Origin: Arthonia radiata
Lineage: Eukaryota; Ascomycota; Arthoniomycetes; Arthoniales; Arthoniaceae
Assembly (NCBI GenBank): GCA_002989075.1
Contig: PSQN01000017.1
Coordinates: 4,595,453-4,659,452, forward strand
Direction: 5' to 3'
Length of the DNA stretch: 64,000 bases
Made by a program: the position numbers and the translations under genes. The notes below the pieces were generated by a model. That model saw nothing but the letters and a program-made list of their open reading frames with translations. It searched no databases and was not told where the DNA came from. This document shows, piece after piece, positions 57,137 through 64,000 of the stretch (positions are counted from its first letter, which is position 1; the number at the start of each line of letters is the position of its first letter).

Positions 57137-58862
57137 CTATTTTGCTGGGTTGACGTTCAATCGTTGCGCGAGCGACAAGGGTTTGGAGTCTTTGTTCGTC
57201 GGCGAAACTCCATTGCCTTGCGGATCAAGGCCATCGAGTTGAGGTGCGCCAATGGATGGTGTGCGAGCGCCAGGTGTCCTGATTTCGGGTGTGCCTAGGC
57301 CGGAGAAGAATGGCGATTGCGTGCCACTGGGGGGCACTGGCAACTGGAGATCCTGTGGGCTCGCCGGTACGAGGTGGTCCGGTAATCCTGGGATGTGAAT
57401 GCGATCTGTAATGTTTTCGTACGACCCGGGCAAAATCTCAATGATCTCATCTCGTGGGAACTCGAGCTTTGGGATGTCGGCCGCATTGCAGGCCATTAGA
57501 TACCCGTAAAGAACACGCAGGACAGATTCATGGGCAATGATCAAGAGATCGTTCTCTTCTCGTTCCAGCTCGAGTATGATGGGTTCCATGCGCACGGCCA
57601 GATCGTGATAGGACTTTGGCACTGTTAGCCACGCCGATTGGGGCAAGAACTTCTCAGCGACTTACCTCTGCGCGAGGATACCTATGATGATAGGGATCTG
57701 CCTCATGCTTTCGTACCTCCTGCGGATAACGTTGCCGAATTCTTGCTTCAGATAGCTTCTCACATACGCCGGGGTTGAGCTGACTCATCTGCGGACGTTG
57801 TCGCACCCGATAGCCTCTGTTTCTGAAATACTGCGAGGTCTCGATCGTTCGCTTCCTGGTCGATGTCCACACGGTTAGGGGTTTCAAAGGGGCGTCACTG
57901 CCGCCCTTGCGTATGCTCTCGTTCCTCTCCTCTTCTCTCTGTATGATCAGGGTCTCTGTCATCTTTTGTGCATAGTCTTCACCCTCTTCGGACAAGGAAG
58001 CGTCTGCTTTGTATGAGTCTTCATCTTTCGTCGTGCCAGCCCTTGCGAAGTATGTCTGTCGGGACTTGATGTGTAGATTGAGGAGATAGAAGACGATTCG
58101 CTGTGATAGATAGCCGAAAGAGCAGTTGTTGACGGTCACTCGCTCACCGGCATTCATCATTCTGATCCAATGAAGTTCTGGCTCCTCCATCATTTCGAAG
58201 TGAGGTATTCTAGCTGCTATGCGCGCAAGGTAGTCCTTGACCGCCTCACTTGAATCCCAGCCTTGGTAGTCCGGCGACGAGATCTTGACTCGTCGAACGT
58301 TCTCCTTTATGATACCTTCATCACTGCACGTCGACTCGATAAACAACGTCTGTATGTTGTGTCTGCTGAATTCACGAGCGAGGTTTCTGCGGCCGGAGGA
58401 AAGCGCATTCACTGCATCATAAATGGCTACTTGGCCGTTCTCGTGATTGAGAAACTGGTAGATGTCGTCACGGCATTGTTTGAGGATCTTCGCCCTGAAC
58501 CAAGTAGATTCCGGTGAAGCATTCGCCCAAAAGTAATCGTCAGGGAGCTTCTTGTCTGGACCAAGCGCTGCTCTTCTGTAGTCGCTGAGATGAAAGACGC
58601 GGGTCTTGACACCCAACCACCGCAGATACCGAGCCAAGGCGACCGACGTGTGAGTCTTGCCACGAGCTGGCAGACCACAAGTCGCGATACATATACGCCC
58701 CGAGTGAAAGAGACGCCCTGATTCTGTGCTATACAGTTGCGCCGGAGCAAGCTCGTGGTTTGCCAGAGGGATGTCGTGAATAGCATCGTAGTAAGTGCTG
58801 GACTTGCGCCGTAAGACGTTTGAAGCATTTTTAGCTAGATCTGCTGATAGCAGCGTGTCCAT
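57137..58862 (-). CDS. 6-phosphofructo-2-kinase with degenerate bisphosphatase domain
   Basis: Makes fructose 2,6-bisphosphate, the main activator of glycolysis. Exon 1 is 58862-57666 and exon 2 is 57613-57137, with a 52 bp intron joining YPRAE to SYHDLAVR; 557 aa. The kinase P-loop GLPARGKT is at 63-70. In the phosphatase domain the catalytic RHGE is replaced by RAGT (R274-A275-G276-T277, bases 58043-58032), so the phospho-histidine is missing. Other parts are kept: TVWTSTRKRTIETSQYF, NPGVCEKL, YHHRYPRAE and AHESVLRVLYGYL. It should therefore be kinase only, as for yeast Pfk26. A Pro/Ser-rich tail of about 75 residues follows and could be regulatory. Family sure; loss of phosphatase inferred from sequence. 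Confidence 0.95.
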
Positions 58863-59449
58863 GTCGGCCTACTTGAGGTCTCACAGGCGCAATCCCTACC
58901 ACTTGGCCGTCAAGGGTGCATCTGAACAGGAACATGCAAGGATATGGTATGCAGGTCCGAGTCTGGGTGAATCACTGCGAGCTATCAGGGTTGTTCTATA
59001 CCTTTGATGCTGTCGTGAAAACTTGGGAGTTGGTTTCAAACCGATGGTCGACTACTGGTCCACTGTACGTGTACTGCTTCGAATGCTTAAGGTTGACAAC
59101 TGCGCTTTCCGAGCACGACAAAAGCAATCAAAGAGTAGTCCCTTGGAGTGATGCACTTTCGTAGCCTCAAGCCAATCTGTATCGCGCATCGCTGTGTTAT
59201 CAGCGTGCTTATCGCGACACTGGCGACCAGGTCGATGAAAAATGTCGCCTTGGAAACAAGGCGTTCACTCAAATAGGGTTGCGCCCTAAGACGGTCAAGG
59301 CTGTCTAAGTAAATTTCATCAGACCATTTGGTTAACCATCCATTCGCGCAGCTCTCCTCGTCGATTCTCTTTCCCTCCTAGCGTCTTCGTCAACTCTGCT
59401 CCAAGACGCATCCTGTGTCATCTCGTTTCTACCAGCAGAGGATCATAAC
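58863..59449. other. divergent promoter region between the kinase and TOM40
   Basis: 587 bp with CT-rich leader sequence before TOM40 (59345-59445). No gene recognised. Confidence 0.45.
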
Positions 59450-60834
59450 ATGGGCGACAAGGCAGTGCTAGCGGAGCCTCCAGTGGTACCTATGACCCCC
59501 ATCACCACTGCACTCGATCGCGCATCACGTCCACAGCCGACAGGTCCTCTCAACTCCATTTTCGCACCTCTAGCTCACAACCCTGTCGCCCATACATTAC
59601 GCGATGTCTATCGAAGCTTTCAAGACAGACGGGCTGTCCTGGGTCTCTCCAACCCAGGCAGCGTCGAGGACATCTCTCGGGAGGTTTCGCGCGAGGTTTT
59701 CTTAAAGAATTTGATGTTCAGTGGCTTTCGCGCGGAGTTCACCAAGATGTTTAGCAGTAGTCCCCTGTTCCAGACCGCGCACAGTCTAGCGATGGGCGGC
59801 AATGGCAGTATGCCTCCTTATAGTTTCGCTGCTCTGTACGGATCACCAAGGGTGCGTAATGAGGCTTAAACACCCGAGATGGATACCTTCAAATCCCGCT
59901 CGCTGCCAACCGCTAACCCATTCTGCCAGATATTCGCGCAAGGCAACATTGACAACGAGTTCTCCCTCAACACTCGTCTGAACTATCGACCCTTTCAAGC
60001 GCTTACCCTCCGCAACTCGGTATCTCTCTCACCAAGCTCTCCTACACAACCGCAGCAATCGATGGTTCAGATGGAAGCGAACTACAAGGGACGAGATTTC
60101 AACATCGACCTAAAAGCCATGAACCCGTCAGTCCTGGACAGTTCGAGCCTGACTGGCATCCTGGTCGGCAGTTATTTGCAGAGCGTGACGCCCAAGCTTG
60201 CGCTAGGTCTAGAGACGATGTGGCAGCGTCAGACTGGTGAAGAAGGCCCTCAAACCGTGACGTCGTACGCGATGCGATACAATGCGGGGCCCTGGATAGC
60301 CTCTGCGCAACTCATGCCGACGCAAGGCGTGCTGCAGACTTCCTATTGGCAGCGAGTCACGAAGCAAGTAGATGTCGGGCTCGATCTGAATCTGTCGCTT
60401 ATGGGCACACTCTCCGGCGCAGCAGGTGGTGCGGGTGCGCTTGGGCCAATGATGGGCGGCATGAAGAACGAGGGTACGGCGACCGCGGGCGTGAAATACG
60501 ACTTCCGGACGAGCGCTTTCAAGGGTCAAGTCGACAGCTCAGGCAAGGTCGCGGCATTACTCGAGAAGAGGCTGGCACCGATGGTGCAGATGACGTTCGC
60601 TGGCGAGATGGATCACGCGAAGGTATGTCAGCAACTGAATTATGGGCAATGAACAGCGTGGCTGCTGTGCGCAACTCACGCAATTATAGTTGATTTACTG
60701 ACGACTTCTAGAACGCATCTAGGATCGGCCTCGCAGTTCAGATCGAGTCTATGGGTAGCGAGGAGTTCATGGAGCAGCAGGAGAAGGCGCAACAAGCCAA
60801 CATCGCGCCTCCGAGCGACGTCCCGCCGTTTTAA
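59450..60834 (+). CDS. TOM40: mitochondrial import channel Tom40
   Basis: Beta-barrel pore of the outer-membrane TOM complex. Exons: 59450-59851, 59930-60622 and 60712-60834, with introns of 78 and 89 bp, all phase 0; 405 aa. Evidence: the conserved SREVFLKNLMFSGFRAEFTK helix before the barrel, FAALYGSPR joined to IFAQGNIDNEFSLNTRLNY across intron 1, FNIDLKAMNPS, GSYLQSVTPKLALGLE, and GVKYDFRTSAFKGQVDSSGKVAALLEKRLAPMVQMTFAGEMDH. The barrel has alternating polar and apolar strands. The C-terminal QQEKAQQANIAPPSD tail is hydrophilic and slightly longer than in yeast. The identity is very sure. Confidence 0.95.
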
Positions 60835-61391
60835 GCACAGCTTATCAGCATCTCCACTCTGAACGCCTCAATATCAAAAGCCAACACATCAGCGAGCGTA
60901 GCAGAACCGTTCGTCAAACGATCACCACAAGTAATATGTCATCACTCCGTCTTCACTTCTCGTCTGTATCTCTAGAACTGGTTCAAAAGTAAAGGCGGCT
61001 TCTGCTAAGCATGCGGATGAGCCTATAGCATATGAGCGTGCATTGCATGGCCTGGCGTTTGGTGGCTTGTATGTTGCTGCTGCTGACCATGGGCATCGTG
61101 ATGTACAGCGGGGAGAGATGCCTGCCTTGGATTGTAACAACGGCCGTATACAGCAGATACTGTTGTGAGTGTATCTAGAGATTGGAAGAGAGAAAGCAGC
61201 TGATGCAAATGCTGGGTGCTCAGTACGCATTGGATATCATTGAGATCGTGTCGTCCAATTTTGGGGCATGTCTGCGCGTCATATGCTCGCTCGAGAGTGC
61301 TGGAGCATCTCGGCTCACTGAAAGATATGATGTCGGTCAGGTGTGTGCTATAGAAACTACAGCGAGTCCGTCCTCATCGATCATGAGCACA
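60835..61391. other. convergent intergenic region
   Basis: 557 bp between the TOM40 and DCN1 3' ends; nothing recognised. Confidence 0.4.
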
Positions 61392-62430
61392 TCAACTTGT
61401 ATCCATGGCTCCCTTCTTCTTCTCCTTCGCCCACATCACAAACTCATCTATCATGCCAGGCCATGCAGAATCTTCTGACCAGAACCCCAATGCCTCGTCC
61501 TCAGTGCTCTGCTGCGCAAATGCCAGCGTCTGCACCCAGAGATCTCGACTCACGGCCTTCCCGCCCTTCTCCGCCAGATAATTCAACCACCAGTCCAACC
61601 ACGGTGTTTTGTTCTTTTTGCCCACCCATACCAAGCCAGGTGAGTTGGGGCCGAAAAGCAATCGCCAGAACTCCGACGCAACATCCAGGGGCACGGAGCG
61701 GGCGTTCACAGGCTCAGTGGGAAGGGCGAGCTGGAACGTGTGCCGATATACGCGCTTGAAGAGGGCCTCACTCGCATTATTCGCGCCGCCTGTAATGTCA
61801 ATAATCGAGTTCGGCAGGCTGCTCGACGCTGTCAAAGTGGTGACGCTCCTCGTCAAGCTTGTAATGGCGGCGGACTGCTGCTGTGGGCTCGTAACGCCGT
61901 GCTGCGACCACCCTGCTGTGAAGTTTTTTCGCTCGAAGAAGCCGAGTGAGGGGCAACCGAGAACTGTGTGCAGGAGCAGAACTTCGAATTGATCGAGAGA
62001 GATCTTGAGATCGGAGAGGTATTTTTGCGCACCGCCGATCCTGATGCTGTCGGGCTCATGTTTGGGATCGTCGCGGTAGCGGTCGAACTGCTGGTTTAGG
62101 GCTGCGAGGTGTGGGTTTGAGGTCGTGGGGTTGGATTGGTAATAGCTAGGATTGTTGCGTCAGTCATCCGAGGTATCTATCGAGCAGCAGAGAGTCGCAG
62201 ACGATTGATGCTCGTGATGTTCGGGTGGCTGGCTTACTTGTCGACAGCTCGATCGTTGTTCCATCCATGTTGTTTCAGTATCTGGAGGTCTTGTCAGCCC
62301 AAATCCTCATTTCCACGGTTGATCGCAATATCATCATCTACCAACGAACCTTCTCAGCAGTCTTCTTATCCGCACCTGTGACGCCTGTGAATTGTGCGAC
62401 AGCAGCCTTTTGTTGCGAGTTAAGGGGCAT
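61392..62430 (-). CDS. DCN1: cullin neddylation factor Dcn1
   Basis: Scaffold-type E3 that promotes Nedd8 attachment to cullins. Exons: 62430-62350 (27 codons), 62281-62238 (44 bp) and 62145-61392; introns of 68 and 92 bp in phase; 292 aa. The first two exons build the N-terminal UBA-like domain (MPLNSQQKAAVAQFTGVTGADKKTAEK-ILKQHGWNNDRAVDN, residues 1-42, shown here in two blocks). The rest is the potentiating-neddylation domain: QKYLSDLKISLDQFEVLLL, FTAGW, SEFWRLLFGP, TPWLDWWLNYL, KAVSRDLWVQTLAFA and EDSAWPGMIDEFVMWAKEK. The intron 1 donor is a weak GTTCGT. The frame stays open upstream of 62430 with a hydrophobic stretch, but the family starts at MPLNS. Very sure. Confidence 0.95.
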
Positions 62431-64000
62431 CGTGGGCTCTGGGCTGGGATTTTGATCGCGCTTCCTGCCCTTGAAAGGCGAGAGGAGCTTGAGGAAAGAC
62501 GCAATTGTGTTGAGGATGGCAGGCGATAGAAGAACGAGGAGCAGCAGGGTGAGGCAGAACACCCGTTACGAAATCGTGTCAGTTGTGAATGCAGAAGGGG
62601 TTCGAGGGAAACTGATCAATTGCAGATACTGCAGCCGTTCATGTATGTGGTATTACAGGTGATACTCGATGATTGAGGTGAAATCGATGGCATGCCTGAA
62701 ATGTTAGGCAGCCATCTGGCGCAAAATCCTCCTTTGTAGCTTTTAGATTCGCAGAACTTGCACGCAATAGCGCTATCAGCCAACTGGCATTCAGATCAGT
62801 ATAGTTGTCTTGAATTGAACATCGACGTGCCTTAACGTTACAGTGGCCGAATAGCTTCCTCGTATCACGTGTCAAAAGTTCCGTTGTCGGCTGATAATCA
62901 CCATAGTCCATGAAAATGAGGGTCATGGCATGTACGTTGCCTGCTTGGAGGTTGTGGAGGGTCAAAGAAGAACTGGGTGACTGGAAATCCTCTTGCTAGT
63001 CCAGGAAAGGCTTTCTGCTTGAGCCACGCTTTGGGAATCACCAGGACACATATGAGCAGGTATATGTAGACACGGTAGAGTAGGATGTACTGACCAAATC
63101 ATCACACTCCTATCTGCATAAGCCAAGATAGCTTTCCTCACTTTGAATTTTTGATCGATAATGAGATACCATCGCAGATGGTCGATGGGAACAAGCATGG
63201 TTATCGGTTCAAATCAACAGCAGTAGTATCGATATGATCGTTTGTGAGTCTTCTGGAGAGCGTGATTTGTATAAACTTCGATAACGTGGATTAAAGTACA
63301 AGGATTCTCTATTGAAAAGCACGATCGGCAGAACCTCATGCCAATTTTTCCGGCACGCTGAGTACCAGTCAGCTAGCATCAATACATTCGAGAGGCAAAG
63401 GTCTACCTTGCAGACCAAAGCTATGGAGGTCCAATGCAGAAGTTGTTTTGGTTGCAGATGTAGTCATTCGGGCAGGACCCCTAAAATTCTCTACATCAGC
63501 AGTCTTTTTTCACGAGCAGCTGACTTGACAAGTTGACATACGTCAGCATTACACATGGGACAAGCACTGCAATCAGCCTGACGTGCAAGGAGGTTGAAGT
63601 CAGGAGGTGCTGCAGCAGTCATCGCGGCCAGCATGAGCAACATGGTGACGTATGGCTGCATTATTTAGTCGTTATGGACAGTGGAAAGCAGCGGAGTGAA
63701 AGAGGTAGAAAACTTCGCTCAACGCACTGGCAGACCCTTGGAGTCAGGATATGTCCAGGTACGTCGTAGCCTGCTTTTATATTGCTTTTGAAGGCTTCGA
63801 AGCCTTACAAACTATGATCTATGTCCTTGAAATAGACGAAACTGGAAGGTAGCGGCCCCGAATACGAGGAACCTGCAACAAAACCGCAGATATGTTGTGT
63901 AGCCGGAGCACGAGCGCTGTCGCTCCGTGTCTGGAGCACACGTGAGGGGATGGTTTGTCACCCCTAACCCACCATGGCACGGTGGTTGTGCGTTGCGCGT
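62431..64000. other. right end of the window, no recognised gene
   Basis: 1.6 kb upstream of DCN1. Frames are short, broken and without family resemblance. The DNA is somewhat AT-richer than the genes. The DCN1 promoter lies at the left edge. Confidence 0.4.

Overview
The window is a stretch of nuclear chromosome from a filamentous ascomycete (Pezizomycotina). Most genes are split by short introns, about 48 to 153 bp, with GT(A/G)AGT-type donors and CAG/TAG acceptors. There are no operons, genes lie on both strands, and the families are typical of moulds: Zn2Cys6 and C2H2-plus-fungal-domain regulators, an endopolygalacturonase, an AA11-like copper oxygenase, a GH127 enzyme and a naphthol-reductase-like dehydrogenase. 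A Dothideomycete is plausible from the gene content, but that is inference. I recognise no transposon, rRNA, tRNA or CRISPR array. Exon joins were made by hand from splice signals, reading phase and protein family continuity.

Layout. 1-2.3 kb: the 3' part of a YML020W-like alpha/beta hydrolase gene. 2.9-11.7 kb: four consecutive minus-strand genes for secreted proteins (endopolygalacturonase, CAP/PR-1-like protein, type-B carboxylesterase, AA11-like LPMO). 13.3-17.8 kb: an amino-acid permease converging on a Zn2Cys6 regulator. 20-23 kb: a B-type cyclin converging on LSM3. 24.4-28.3 kb: a small secreted protein and an FAD monooxygenase. 29.2-31.7 kb: HEM3 and CAF16, divergent. 32.3-36.9 kb: a short-chain dehydrogenase, a SurE-type phosphatase and the tRNA isopentenyltransferase MOD5 (the last two divergent). 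A 3.4 kb gap then precedes a large C2H2 regulator (40.3-43.9 kb).

From 44.8 kb: two small hypothetical genes, Elongator subunit ELP2 divergent from URM1, a secreted GH127 enzyme, a sugar transporter, a 6-phosphofructo-2-kinase with a degenerate phosphatase domain, TOM40 and DCN1. The last 1.6 kb holds nothing I can identify.

Functional links. ELP2 and URM1 share a 432 bp promoter region, and both are needed for the mcm5s2 modification of wobble U34 in tRNA; MOD5, which modifies A37, lies 11 kb away. The secreted enzymes (pectinase, esterase, LPMO, GH127) together with the sugar transporter fit growth on plant polymers. The strongest anomaly is in the CAP gene, where the reading frame breaks inside a signature motif: either a 22-nt intron, a 2-nt loss, or an assembly error. 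I found no clear evidence of a wholly new biological system.
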